Below, piece by piece: positions 55,439-63,575 of a stretch of 64,000 nt of DNA. Where the stretch lies: the NCBI RefSeq assembly GCF_009729095.1, contig NZ_VTGX01000003.1, positions 744,001 to 808,000 of the forward strand, in the 5' to 3' direction. The stretch's first letter is position 1, and each line of letters starts with the position of its first letter. The notes under the pieces are model-generated. The model saw only the letters and a list, made by a program, of their open reading frames with translations. It did no database searches and was not told where the DNA came from. This stretch comes from Mycolicibacterium sp. CBMA 247 (lineage in GTDB: Bacteria; Actinomycetota; Actinomycetes; Mycobacteriales; Mycobacteriaceae). The position numbers were made by a program, and so were the translations under genes.

Positions 55439-57010
55439 CTAGCGGAAATTGAGTACCTGGCTTCCCCAGGCCGTGTGCAGGTGGCGGTCCAGGTCGGCGA
55501 CGGTCTTGTCTTGTTTGTCGAACACCAGCGTGGCGCGGTCGTCACGGCGATACGGCCGCCACACCGGTTCCCCGGGTGCGCCCGTGGGTTCGCCGGTGGC
55601 GGCGAAGTTGGCCCACCGGCGGCGCATCCGTTGGGATACCCCGCGTCCGTGCTTGAGGCCACCCAGCTTGAAGGTCGGATCCTTCGGTCCGGCAACCAGA
55701 TTGCCCCAGATATACGGCAGCTCGGTGGCGTGGGCGGCACCGAGCCGCAGCAGTCGCAGCATCGGGGTGGTGAAGTCGAAGCGGTACAGGTGCACCGGGG
55801 CGACGGCACTGTGCCCCTCGGCGAACCACAATGTCGGCATCCGGAATCCGATGTCGCGAGCCAAACCCAACCCGATCGCCTTGGGCCGTAAACCCGCATA
55901 CGCGGAGGTGATCTGGGCTTCGGTCGGCAGTTGCAGGCCGGGTTGTTCGGCCGCGATCGCGGCGAACATGGTCCGCAATGCCCCGGGGGTGATCGGCATC
56001 AGCGGTGACTTCATCCAGCGGAACACCGTGGCTTCGTGCTCGTTGGTTCCGATGATCAGTGGCACCGGATGGGTGCGGCCCTCGCGGGCCGCTGCCACCG
56101 GATAGTCCGGAACCACATCGCCGTCGACGATGGGGGCGAATGCCAGCAGGCCCGGTGTCTGGGCCGGAACCGCGTCGTACCGGTCCTTGGCCGCGGCCAG
56201 GATTCTGGGTACCGGCGCGCCGGCCAGTCGCCCGATTTCGTCGCGCTCGATTCCCAGTCGCTCGAGGAACGTGGCGGCCACCGCGCGGGACCGGTCGGCG
56301 TCGTACACCGATGTGGCCGGTGAACTCTGCGCGATCGCAGCGCTGAACAACCCTTCGGCTGAGGGGCTGGCCAGCAAGGTGGTGACGATCCCACCGCCGG
56401 CCGACTCGCCGAACAGAGTCACCCGCTTCGTGTCACCACCGAATGCGGCGATGTTGTCGCGTACCCACTGCAGCGCAAACAGCACATCGCGCAGTCCGAG
56501 GTTGGTGTCGAACCGCAACCCGTTCGCACCGGGCTTCCCGTTGAATTCGGACAGGTCAAGGAAGCCGAACGGGCCCAGCCGGTAGTTGATGGTGACGACC
56601 ACGACATCGCCTTCGGACGCCAGGACCGCTCCGTTGTAGAGCGGCTGACTTCCCGAGCCGAGTACGTAGGCGCCGCCGTGAACCCACACCATCACCGGCT
56701 TGGCGTCGCCGGTCTCGGTTCCCGCCGGTGCCCAGACGTTGAGCACCAGGCTGTCCTCGCCTTGGCGGCCACCCAGGTCGAGCGGGATCCTCGGATCGGC
56801 AATCTGCGGGCATACCGGCCCGGCCGCGGTCGCATCGGCGATCTCCTGCCAGCGCGCCGGCGGTTGCGGTGACCGCCACCGCAGTTCGCCGGCCGGCGCA
56901 GCGGCGTAGGCAATCCCCGACCACTGCTTGACGGTGCCGTCGTCGGTCCCGCGAACCGGGCCGTACCTGGTGTCGACGACCGGTCCGCGGGCCCGTATCG
57001 GATCGGGCAT
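55439..57010 (-). CDS. Type-B carboxylesterase
   Basis: A 523-residue alpha/beta-hydrolase of the carboxylesterase type B family: YGPVRGTDDGTVKQWSGIAYA at the start, EDSLVLNVWAP, the oxyanion VWVHGGAYVLGSG, the nucleophile elbow GESAGGG, the acid region GTNEHEATVF and the late His in AAHATELPYIWGN. The ATG at 57010 follows GAGGAG; the open frame upstream is non-coding. It should cleave esters of medium size, and has no signal peptide. Confidence 0.92.
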   Translation of the reverse strand: MPDPIRARGPVVDTRYGPVRGTDDGTVKQWSGIAYAAAPAGELRWRSPQPPARWQEIADATAAGPVCPQIADPRIPLDLGGRQGEDSLVLNVWAPAGTETGDAKPVMVWVHGGAYVLGSGSQPLYNGAVLASEGDVVVVTINYRLGPFGFLDLSEFNGKPGANGLRFDTNLGLRDVLFALQWVRDNIAAFGGDTKRVTLFGESAGGGIVTTLLASPSAEGLFSAAIAQSSPATSVYDADRSRAVAATFLERLGIERDEIGRLAGAPVPRILAAAKDRYDAVPAQTPGLLAFAPIVDGDVVPDYPVAAAREGRTHPVPLIIGTNEHEATVFRWMKSPLMPITPGALRTMFAAIAAEQPGLQLPTEAQITSAYAGLRPKAIGLGLARDIGFRMPTLWFAEGHSAVAPVHLYRFDFTTPMLRLLRLGAAHATELPYIWGNLVAGPKDPTFKLGGLKHGRGVSQRMRRRWANFAATGEPTGAPGEPVWRPYRRDDRATLVFDKQDKTVADLDRHLHTAWGSQVLNFR

Positions 57011-57125
57011 ACAGGCTCCTCGGTAAAGCTGGGCGAACTCCCCACGGTACCCGTCCGCCCCTGCTGGGCCTGGTGCTCTGATCCTGTGCGGAACAGCCGC
57101 GCAGCCGCACCGACCTGAGCTCGGA

Positions 57126-57131
57126 TAGGTT
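57126..57131 (+). promoter_or_regulatory. -10 element for leaderless transcription of the SMR pair
   Basis: TAGGTT ends six bases before the GTG at 57138. There is no leader, so a guanidine-type riboswitch, found before some SMR genes, is excluded here. Confidence 0.55.
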
Positions 57132-57137
57132 TGTCCG

Positions 57138-57473
57138 GTGCGGAGGTGGGCGTTGTTGATGGCGGCCGTCATCACCGAAGTCGCCGCCACACTGTCGCTG
57201 CGCGCGTCCCAGGACCATGCGGGTTGGCTGGTGCTGGTGGTGTCCGGCTACCTGGCTGCGTTCATGTTGTTGACCCTGCTGTTGCGGACGGGGATGCCCG
57301 TCGGCGTCGCCTACGGCATCTGGGGTGCGCTGGGCACCGCCGCGACGGCGGTGCTGGCCGCGGTGTTCTTCCGCGATCCACTCACTTGGCCGATCGTGGC
57401 CGGCATCGGCTTGATCATCGCGGGCGTGCTGCTGGTCGAACTCGGCTCACATCCGCATCAGGCCGAATCATGA
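57138..57473 (+). CDS. SMR-family multidrug transporter subunit A
   Basis: A 111-residue four-helix small multidrug resistance protein. Helix 1 carries the essential Glu (LLMAAVITEVAATLSLRAS); helix 3 has GVAYGIWGALGTAATAVLA. The second subunit gene overlaps its stop (ATGA at 57470-57473). Paired SMR genes usually make heterodimers with opposite topology. The charged tail is GSHPHQAES. GTG start at 57138, leaderless. Confidence 0.92.
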   Translation: MRRWALLMAAVITEVAATLSLRASQDHAGWLVLVVSGYLAAFMLLTLLLRTGMPVGVAYGIWGALGTAATAVLAAVFFRDPLTWPIVAGIGLIIAGVLLVELGSHPHQAES

Positions 57474-57796
57474 TGTGGCTGGCTCTGGCCGGGGCGATTC
57501 TGGTCGAGGTGTTCGCCACGCTCGCGCTGCGCGCGTCGGACGGGTTTCGCCGAAAGGCCTGGATTGCACCGGTGGTTGCCGGATACGTGATGTCGTTCTA
57601 CCTGCTGTGGCTGGCCCTGTCGTTGGGCGTGCCGGTGGGGATCGCCTACGGCATCTGGACGGCGTGCGGGGTCGCCCTCATCGCCGTCATCGCCAGGTTC
57701 CTGTTCAAGGAACCGCTGACCCCGGTGATGATGCTCGGCATCGCACTAATCGTGTCGGGTGTATTCACGATCGAGTTGTCCGGCGTCGGGCCTTGA
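57470..57796 (+). CDS. SMR-family multidrug transporter subunit B
   Basis: A 108-residue four-helix SMR protein, starting MMWLALAGAILVEVFATLAL with the helix-1 Glu, then GVPVGIAYGIWTACGVALIAV and ending FTIELSGVGP. It overlaps subunit A by four bases. Its positive charges lie in different loops from subunit A (RRKAW after helix 1), as expected for opposite insertion. Its last 51 bases overlap the end of the convergent MFS gene. Confidence 0.92.
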   Translation: MMWLALAGAILVEVFATLALRASDGFRRKAWIAPVVAGYVMSFYLLWLALSLGVPVGIAYGIWTACGVALIAVIARFLFKEPLTPVMMLGIALIVSGVFTIELSGVGP

Positions 57797-59005
57797 CCGG
57801 GAATCGGTCACTGACGCCCGCCGTCCCGGCAGTACCCCGGCCAGCAGGATGGCCACCACCCCGACCAGCGGCACGGCCAGCAGACCGGCCCGCAACCCGG
57901 CCGCATCGGCCACGAGCCCGACGAGCAGTGGCGCACCGAAGAAACCCAACCGCATCAGCCAGGTCACCACGGTCAGCCCGGTGCCGGGTCGCAAACCCGG
58001 CAGCTGATCCGCACCGTGCATGGCGGCCGGTACCAGGGTGGCGACCCCTAGGCCCGCCAGCGCGAATCCGGCGATCGTTGTGGCGATACTCGGGAACGCC
58101 AGTGCGGCCCCCATCCCGGCGGCGATGGTGACGCCGCCCACCCGCGCCACGGTGGCCTCACCGAACCGGTCGACCAGCCGGTCGCCGATAAGCCTTCCGG
58201 CGAACATGAACCCGACAAGTGCGATGTATCCGAAGACCGCCAAAGCCGGCGGCGTGTGCAGGGTGTCTCGCAGATACAGCGTGGCCCAGGAGCTTCCGGA
58301 GTCCTCGACCGTGGCGCCGGCAATGGCGATCAGCACCAGGGCCAGCAGGATCAGATACACCCGCGGCCCGGCCCGGGTTCCGGCCGCGGCGTGGGCCGCC
58401 GGATGGTCGTCGTGGTCGGGGCCGGGCAGCAGGTACCGGTAGGCGGCCAGCGCCACCGCGCTCAACAGCACGGCGATCACCGAAAGATGGATGCCGCGCG
58501 GTATCCCCAGCGCGATCGCACCGGCACCGGTGAGCCCGCCGAGGATCGCTCCGGCAGCCCACACCGCGTGCAGCGAGTTGATGATCGATCGGCCGTGTTC
58601 ACGCTGTAGCCGAAGCCCGTGCGCGTTCTGTGCGACGTCGACCACCGAATCGCAGGCCCCGGCCAGGAACAGCGCGGCGGCCAGCGTCAGCGGGGTGCTC
58701 GCCACACCGGCGATGACGACGAAGGCGGCCAGCGCCACGGTGCCGATGACGGCCACCCGCGCGCTGCGGAACCGCCGAATCAGCGTCGCCGCAGTCAATC
58801 CCGCGACCAGCGCCCCGCCGGAGAATGAGGCCACCGCCGCGCCGTACTCCGCATTGCTCAGGTGCAGATCGGCTTTGATCTCCGGATAGCGCGGCAGCAG
58901 ATTCGCGAAGATCGCCCCATTGGTCAGAAACAGCGCGCCGACCGCGATCCGGGCCCGGCGCAAGGCGGCGTTACCGCCATGTTCTGAGACCGACCGGGAC
59001 GACAC
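57746..59005 (-). CDS. Major facilitator superfamily transporter
   Basis: A 419-residue MFS protein with about 12 hydrophobic helices, e.g. ARIAVGALFLTNGAIFANLLPR and FGYIALVGFMFAGRLIGDRLVDRFG (the MFS loop motif). It belongs with YbjJ/FucP-like efflux or uptake members; substrate unknown. The GTG at 59005 is chosen since TAGTGT ends seven bases before it; an ATG at 59074 would overlap the SDR gene. It is third in a TetR-SDR-MFS row and overlaps the SMR gene end by 51 bases. Confidence 0.88.
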   Translation of the reverse strand: MSSRSVSEHGGNAALRRARIAVGALFLTNGAIFANLLPRYPEIKADLHLSNAEYGAAVASFSGGALVAGLTAATLIRRFRSARVAVIGTVALAAFVVIAGVASTPLTLAAALFLAGACDSVVDVAQNAHGLRLQREHGRSIINSLHAVWAAGAILGGLTGAGAIALGIPRGIHLSVIAVLLSAVALAAYRYLLPGPDHDDHPAAHAAAGTRAGPRVYLILLALVLIAIAGATVEDSGSSWATLYLRDTLHTPPALAVFGYIALVGFMFAGRLIGDRLVDRFGEATVARVGGVTIAAGMGAALAFPSIATTIAGFALAGLGVATLVPAAMHGADQLPGLRPGTGLTVVTWLMRLGFFGAPLLVGLVADAAGLRAGLLAVPLVGVVAILLAGVLPGRRASVTDSRSRPDAGQLDREYTRHD

Positions 59006-59012
59006 TGAGGCG

Positions 59013-59018
59013 ACACTA
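59013..59018 (-). promoter_or_regulatory. -10 element before the MFS gene
   Basis: TAGTGT on the minus strand ends seven bases before the GTG at 59005 and follows the SDR stop, suggesting an own leaderless promoter besides the operon promoter. Confidence 0.4.
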
Positions 59019-59034
59019 CTGCGCCTCGGGGCAG

Positions 59035-59943
59035 CTAGCGGTCCAGCGCCACCAACCGTTCGCTGACCCGCCATAGGTCCGCGGCCAAGGCCGCGTCGTA
59101 CGAATCGCGCGAGGACCGGATCCGGCGAGCTCCTTCGAAGTAAGCCCCGGTGACCCCGTCGAGGGCAGGGTCGACGACAAGCGCGGCGAGATTGGCTCCC
59201 GAGCGGCGGGGGCTGTTCACATTGGGCAATATCCGGAGTGCAGGCATGAGCAGGCGCCAGGCCAACCGCTGCCCGCGCGAGTAGTCCCTGGCCAGCCCAG
59301 AACCCGGCATCAGGCCCGGATCGAACGCATTGACCGTGATTCCGCGGGCCCCGTGCCCCAGCCGCCGGTCCAACTCATAGCTGAACAGCATGTTGCACAG
59401 TTTCGAGGTGGTGTAGCGACGCCGGCCCTCATCGCCCGTCAGACCGCCCGGCGGCGGGTGCAGCAGTTCGTCGGCGCAGGTGTAGCGCGGCGCCGGCATG
59501 CCGGTGAACTTGTCCGGATCGTGTGTGCCGCTGCTGACCACCACGATCCGCGCCGGGGCGGCCAAGGCCTGAATCACATTCTGTACCAAGGCGAAATGAC
59601 CGAGGTGGTTGACGCCGAACGTCATCTCGTAGCCGTCCGCGGTCGTGTGGGCACCCGCAACCATCTGCAGCCCGGCATTGCACACCAGCGCGTTCAGCGG
59701 TGGTACGTCCAACTCCGGCAACCCGTCGGCGAAGTTGCGCACCGAGCGCAGAGAGGCCAGATCGAGTTCACTGACCGTGGTGCGCCCGGGGTGGCCGAGC
59801 CGCCCCGCCGCGTCGTTGCCACGCACGGAATCGCGCACCGCCAGCACCACATGCCAACCCGGGTCGGATTCCAGGACCGCACGCGCGCATTCGAATCCCA
59901 GCCCGGTGTTCGCGCCGGTAATGATCGCGGTCTTGTCGGTCAC
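59035..59943 (-). CDS. Short-chain dehydrogenase (retinol-dehydrogenase type)
   Basis: A 302-residue SDR: cofactor motif TGANTGLGFECA, LVCNAGLQM, the catalytic RRRYTTSKLCN (Tyr-x-x-x-Lys) and VNAFDPGLMPGSGLA. It resembles retinol-dehydrogenase or protochlorophyllide-reductase-like SDRs that act on bulky hydrophobic alcohols or ketones. The GTG at 59943 follows GGAGG and overlaps the tetR stop (GTGA). Confidence 0.9.
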   Translation of the reverse strand: MTDKTAIITGANTGLGFECARAVLESDPGWHVVLAVRDSVRGNDAAGRLGHPGRTTVSELDLASLRSVRNFADGLPELDVPPLNALVCNAGLQMVAGAHTTADGYEMTFGVNHLGHFALVQNVIQALAAPARIVVVSSGTHDPDKFTGMPAPRYTCADELLHPPPGGLTGDEGRRRYTTSKLCNMLFSYELDRRLGHGARGITVNAFDPGLMPGSGLARDYSRGQRLAWRLLMPALRILPNVNSPRRSGANLAALVVDPALDGVTGAYFEGARRIRSSRDSYDAALAADLWRVSERLVALDR

Positions 59944-60548
59944 TGTTCCTCCAGAAGTATCGGGACCAGGGCGGTGACGGCTTGCCACAGTCGCCGGTAC
60001 ATGCGCGCGACATCGGTGCTGCCGGACTCGAGGTGTCTGGCGAAGAACACGCCGTCGGACTGCGCGACAGCGAATGCGGTGAGTTCGGCCACCACCCGCT
60101 CGGCACGGCGAGGTGGGAGCCCGGCGGGCAGGAGGCGACGGACGGCGTCGGAGAACCGCGTGATCGCGGTGCCACGCACACGGCGCACCACCTCTGTCAC
60201 CGTCGGATCGTCGCCGCGTTCCAGCGACAGCAGGTACAGAAACCGAAGGAACTCAGGTCGTTGCGATTGCAGCTCCGCGAGGACCGCCAGCTGTTCATCG
60301 ATGCTGCCGGCACTGGGTATGGCCTCGAAGAAGCGTTCGGCTCCGCGTTCCATCACGGCGGCGAGGACGCCGTCCTTGGATCCGAAATGCCAGTAGATGG
60401 AGCTGGCCGGTAACCCGCAGGCTTTGCGGATATCGCTGATCGAGGTCGCGGCGAATCCGCGGGTGGCCATCAGTCGTTCGGTGGCATCGAGAATCTGCTC
60501 CCGCGAGTCTGCACCCTGTTGCTGTCGTCTCGTGGCTGGAGAGGTCAC
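59940..60548 (-). CDS. TetR-family repressor
   Basis: A 202-residue regulator. The N-terminal HTH is typical (SREQILDATERLMATRGFAATSISDIRKACGLPASSIYWHFGSKDGVL, given in parts: ILDATERLMATRGF and SSIYWHFGSK), and the C-terminal part is a helical ligand domain. GTG at 60548 is the only fitting start. A perfect inverted repeat 14 bases upstream (60562-60581) is the likely operator. The SDR gene is coupled to it, so repressor, SDR and probably the MFS pump form one regulated unit. Confidence 0.9.
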   Translation of the reverse strand: MTSPATRRQQQGADSREQILDATERLMATRGFAATSISDIRKACGLPASSIYWHFGSKDGVLAAVMERGAERFFEAIPSAGSIDEQLAVLAELQSQRPEFLRFLYLLSLERGDDPTVTEVVRRVRGTAITRFSDAVRRLLPAGLPPRRAERVVAELTAFAVAQSDGVFFARHLESGSTDVARMYRRLWQAVTALVPILLEEQ

Positions 60549-60561
60549 GCGAACCCATCTT

Positions 60562-60581
60562 TCTGTAGGGATCGTTACAGA
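60562..60581. promoter_or_regulatory. TetR operator candidate
   Basis: TCTGTA and TACAGA form a perfect inverted repeat with an 8-base spacer. It lies 14 bases before the tetR GTG on the minus strand and 20 bases before a 45-codon frame on the plus strand, so one site could control both directions. Confidence 0.65.
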
Positions 60582-60601
60582 CAAGACTAGCAGGAGTACC
60601 A

Positions 60602-60739
60602 GTGGCACGCTGGGGCCGTGACGTCACACGCCATAACAGTGCCCGTCGGGCTCTGGTTGTGTTCGCGCACAACGGAACTGCGCGACTGGTGGTGCGCCGT
60701 GACACCTGGGAGGACCTGCTGGCCCGCGATGTCGACTGA
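60602..60739 (+). CDS. Possible 45-residue protein divergent from tetR
   Basis: GTG at 60602 with AGGAG five bases upstream opens 45 codons (begins MARWGRDVTRHNSARRALVV, ends DTWEDLLARDVD). The peptide is basic then acidic; the end loosely recalls Phd-type antitoxins, but too weakly to name it. It ends 33 bases before malQ and shares the TetR operator region. The clear ribosome site makes translation likely. Confidence 0.45.
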   Translation: MARWGRDVTRHNSARRALVVFAHNGTARLVVRRDTWEDLLARDVD

Positions 60740-60772
60740 CACGATCGCGCTCTGGGCATCAAGATTGACCCC

Positions 60773-62974
60773 ATGACCGCTACGTCATCGACCCTGCTGG
60801 AGTTGGCCCGCCGCTACGGCGTGGCCGCGGAGTTCGACGACTGGACCGGCCGGCGCACAGCGGTCGCGGAGTCCACGCTTGTTGCCGTGCTGGAATCGCT
60901 GGGCGTACCGGCAGGCACCGAGCAGGAGCGCGCGGACGCACTGGCGGCCCACGACCGGCAGTACTGGCAGCGCTCGCTGCCACCGATCGTGCTGGGCCGG
61001 GCCGGGGTGGCGTCGAGCTTCTGGGTCCATGTCACGCACAGCGATCCGGCCGAGGTCGCCCTGCTTCTCGAGGACGGTACCGAGCGCACCGGCCTGCGCC
61101 AACTGGAGAACAACCGGCCCCCATACGATCTCGGGGACCGCTGGATCGGCGAGGCCACCTTCGAACTGCCCGCGGACCTGCCGCTGGGCTATCACCGGCT
61201 GCGGTTGCAGGTCGGCGAGCTTCATACCGATGAGCGCTCGGGCGAAGAGCATTACACCGATGAGCGCTCGCGCGAAGAGCATTACACCGAGACCCCGGTG
61301 GTGATCTCCCCCGCCACCCTGGCGCTGCCTACCAGGCTGGGCCGGCGGCGAGCCTGGGGCCTGGCCGTCCAGCTCTACAGCGTGCGATCACACAACTCTT
61401 GGGGAACAGGCGATCTCACCGACCTGACCGATCTGGCGGTGTGGTCGGCGACCGCGCACGGTGCAGGGTTCATCCTGGTCAATCCGCTGCACGCCGCCGC
61501 CCCCACCGCCCCGATGGAGCCTTCTCCGTACCTACCCACCTCGCGCCGCTTCGGCAATCCGCTCTACCTACGGGTGGAGGCCATCCCGGAGTTCGCCGCC
61601 GTGCGTCACCGCGGACGCATCCGGGGGCTGCGCACCGCGGTCAACAAGGGCGCCGACCGCCACCCGACCATCGACCGCGATACGGCCTGGCAGGCCAAAC
61701 GCACCGCACTGGAGCAGGTGTACCGGGTTGACCGTTCGGCAGGCCGGGAATTGGCGTACACCGCCTACCGTGCCCGGCAGGGCAGAAGCCTGCAGGATTT
61801 CGCGATCTGGTGCGCACTGGCCGAGCGTTACGGCGCCGACTGGCATGCCTGGCCGCACGCGCTGCAACATCCGGCGAATCCGGAGGTCGCCGCGTTCGCC
61901 GCGGCCAATCCCCAGGCCGTCGGCTTCCATCGCTGGCTGCAGTGGGTGCTCGACGACCAACTCACCGCGGCTCAGGCCACGGCGGTGCAGGCCGGGATGG
62001 AACTGGGCATCATGGGTGACCTCGCGGTCGGCGTCGATCCCGATGGCGCCGACGCCTGGGCCCTGCAGGACGTGCTGGCGCTCGGGGTCACCGCGGGCGC
62101 GCCGCCGGATGAGTTCAACCAGCTCGGCCAGGACTGGTCGCAGCCACCGTGGCGGCCGGACCGCCTCGTCGAGCAGGCATACGAGCCGTTTCGGGCGTTG
62201 GTCAACATGGCGCTCCGGCACGCCGGAGGGGTGCGTATCGACCACATCATCGGCATGTTCCGGCTGTGGTGGATTCCGAAGGGTGCCGCACCGACCGAGG
62301 GCACGTATGTGCGGTACGACCACGAAGCGATGATCGGCATCATCGCGCTCGAGGCGCATCGGGCCGGCGCCCTCGTGGTCGGCGAGGATCTCGGCACGGT
62401 CGAGCCGTGGGTGCGCGACTACCTGCACGACCGGGGCCTGTTCGGCACCTCGATCCTGTGGTTCGAGTCCGACGAGTCCGGTCGCCCGCTCCCTGCCGAG
62501 CGCTGGCGTGAGTACTGCCTGTCCTCGGTGACCACGCACGATCTGCCGCCGACGCCCGGCTACCTGGCAGGCGAGCATGTGCGATTGCGAGAAGAACTCG
62601 GGCTGCTCACCCGGCCTGCCGATGAGGAGTTGGCCGCGGACCGCGCCGCACAGGCGGCCTGGCTCGACGAGTTGCGCCGCGTCGGCCTGCTCGAATCCGG
62701 CCCGGACACCGATCAGATCGTGACGGCGCTGTACCGATACCTCGGCCGCACCCCGTCGAAACTGCTGGCGCTCTCCCTTGCCGATGCGGTCGGCGAGTTG
62801 CGGACGCAGAATCAGCCCGGAACCACCGACGAATACCCGAACTGGCGGATCCCGCTGGCCGGTCCGGACGGTCGGCTGATGTTGCTCGAGGAGGTGTTCG
62901 CCGATCCGCGAGCAGCCGCGTTGGGCGACGTGATGGCGGCAATCACCGCACCCGCGGGACGGGCCGAAATGTAA
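60773..62974 (+). CDS. malQ: 4-alpha-glucanotransferase (amylomaltase)
   Basis: A 733-residue GH77 enzyme that transfers maltooligosaccharide units. The N-terminal 200 residues are the extra domain found in actinobacterial MalQ. The catalytic barrel shows WGLAVQLYSVRSHNSWGTGDLTDL, NPLHAA, GDLAVGVDPDGADAW (nucleophile Asp region), HAGGVRIDHIIGMFRLWWIP, VVGEDLGTVEPWVRD (acid/base Glu) and VTTHDLPPTPGYLAG. Residues 153-172 are a 10-residue tandem duplication (ERSGEEHYTD / ERSREEHYTE). No glycogen genes adjoin it. Confidence 0.95.
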   Translation: MTATSSTLLELARRYGVAAEFDDWTGRRTAVAESTLVAVLESLGVPAGTEQERADALAAHDRQYWQRSLPPIVLGRAGVASSFWVHVTHSDPAEVALLLEDGTERTGLRQLENNRPPYDLGDRWIGEATFELPADLPLGYHRLRLQVGELHTDERSGEEHYTDERSREEHYTETPVVISPATLALPTRLGRRRAWGLAVQLYSVRSHNSWGTGDLTDLTDLAVWSATAHGAGFILVNPLHAAAPTAPMEPSPYLPTSRRFGNPLYLRVEAIPEFAAVRHRGRIRGLRTAVNKGADRHPTIDRDTAWQAKRTALEQVYRVDRSAGRELAYTAYRARQGRSLQDFAIWCALAERYGADWHAWPHALQHPANPEVAAFAAANPQAVGFHRWLQWVLDDQLTAAQATAVQAGMELGIMGDLAVGVDPDGADAWALQDVLALGVTAGAPPDEFNQLGQDWSQPPWRPDRLVEQAYEPFRALVNMALRHAGGVRIDHIIGMFRLWWIPKGAAPTEGTYVRYDHEAMIGIIALEAHRAGALVVGEDLGTVEPWVRDYLHDRGLFGTSILWFESDESGRPLPAERWREYCLSSVTTHDLPPTPGYLAGEHVRLREELGLLTRPADEELAADRAAQAAWLDELRRVGLLESGPDTDQIVTALYRYLGRTPSKLLALSLADAVGELRTQNQPGTTDEYPNWRIPLAGPDGRLMLLEEVFADPRAAALGDVMAAITAPAGRAEM
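61231..61290 (+). repeat. In-frame 30-bp tandem duplication in malQ
   Basis: The 30 bases at 61231-61260 recur at 61261-61290 with one mismatch (G at 61241, C at 61271). It adds ten residues, acidic and His-bearing, to a linker between the N-terminal domain strands. The near identity marks it as recent. Confidence 0.92.
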
Positions 62975-63054
62975 CGCGCCGGGCACCTGCTCCGGTTTCA
63001 CATTCATCACTGCTGCGATATGTTCCCAACGCACCCGACTGACGGAGTTCACAC

Positions 63055-63465
63055 GTGAAGAAGCTTGTTGCGCTCGGTGGTGGCCTGCTCGCCGCCTGTT
63101 CGATCGCCCTGTTGGCCGCCGGCACCGCTGCCTCACGGCCGAGCGCCGCCTCGGTCAACGTCGTGGGTGAGCCGTACCTGAAGGCACTGTCGATCCTGAA
63201 GAGCCAGGGCATCAAGGCCACGTTCGGCGGCTCCTTCGGCAGCGCCCTGCCGCAGTCCGAGTGCCTGGTCGATTCCCAGAAGATCAACTCCAGCGGCAGG
63301 ATGATCCTGATGCTGGACTGCACCGAGGCCGCCGCCAACCAGTCCGCCGATTCGGCCGTCCCAGGTGGCCCCAGGGTGGGCAGCAATGGCGTGACCACGG
63401 TGACACCGACCCCGGTGGTCCCGATCGCCGGCGCTCCGGGCGCGGGTACCCCGCCTCCGGCCTGA
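63055..63465 (+). CDS. Secreted small protein with a PASTA-like segment
   Basis: A 136-residue exported protein. The signal region MKKLVALGGGLLAACSIALLAA ends either at a lipobox-like LAAC (Cys15) or at AAGTAA. The mature part (VNVVGEPYLKALSILKSQGIKATFGGSF, CLVDSQKI, MILMLDC) resembles a single PASTA-type module with two cysteines likely paired. A Pro/Gly/Thr tail ends the protein. GTG start after GGAG. Function unknown; secretion is supported. Confidence 0.8.
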   Translation: MKKLVALGGGLLAACSIALLAAGTAASRPSAASVNVVGEPYLKALSILKSQGIKATFGGSFGSALPQSECLVDSQKINSSGRMILMLDCTEAAANQSADSAVPGGPRVGSNGVTTVTPTPVVPIAGAPGAGTPPPA

Positions 63466-63575
63466 TCCGCGCCCCGTTACGCACCGGGCGCCGACTCACC
63501 CGGTATCCCGGTACCGCCGTTCCCACCTAAATCCGTACACTGCTGAGAGTCCACTCATCCCAGGGAGGCTCTCGA

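Noticed and set aside
57011..57137. Guanidine (ykkC-type) riboswitch before the SMR genes
   Set aside because: The start codon lies six bases after the -10, which leaves no leader.
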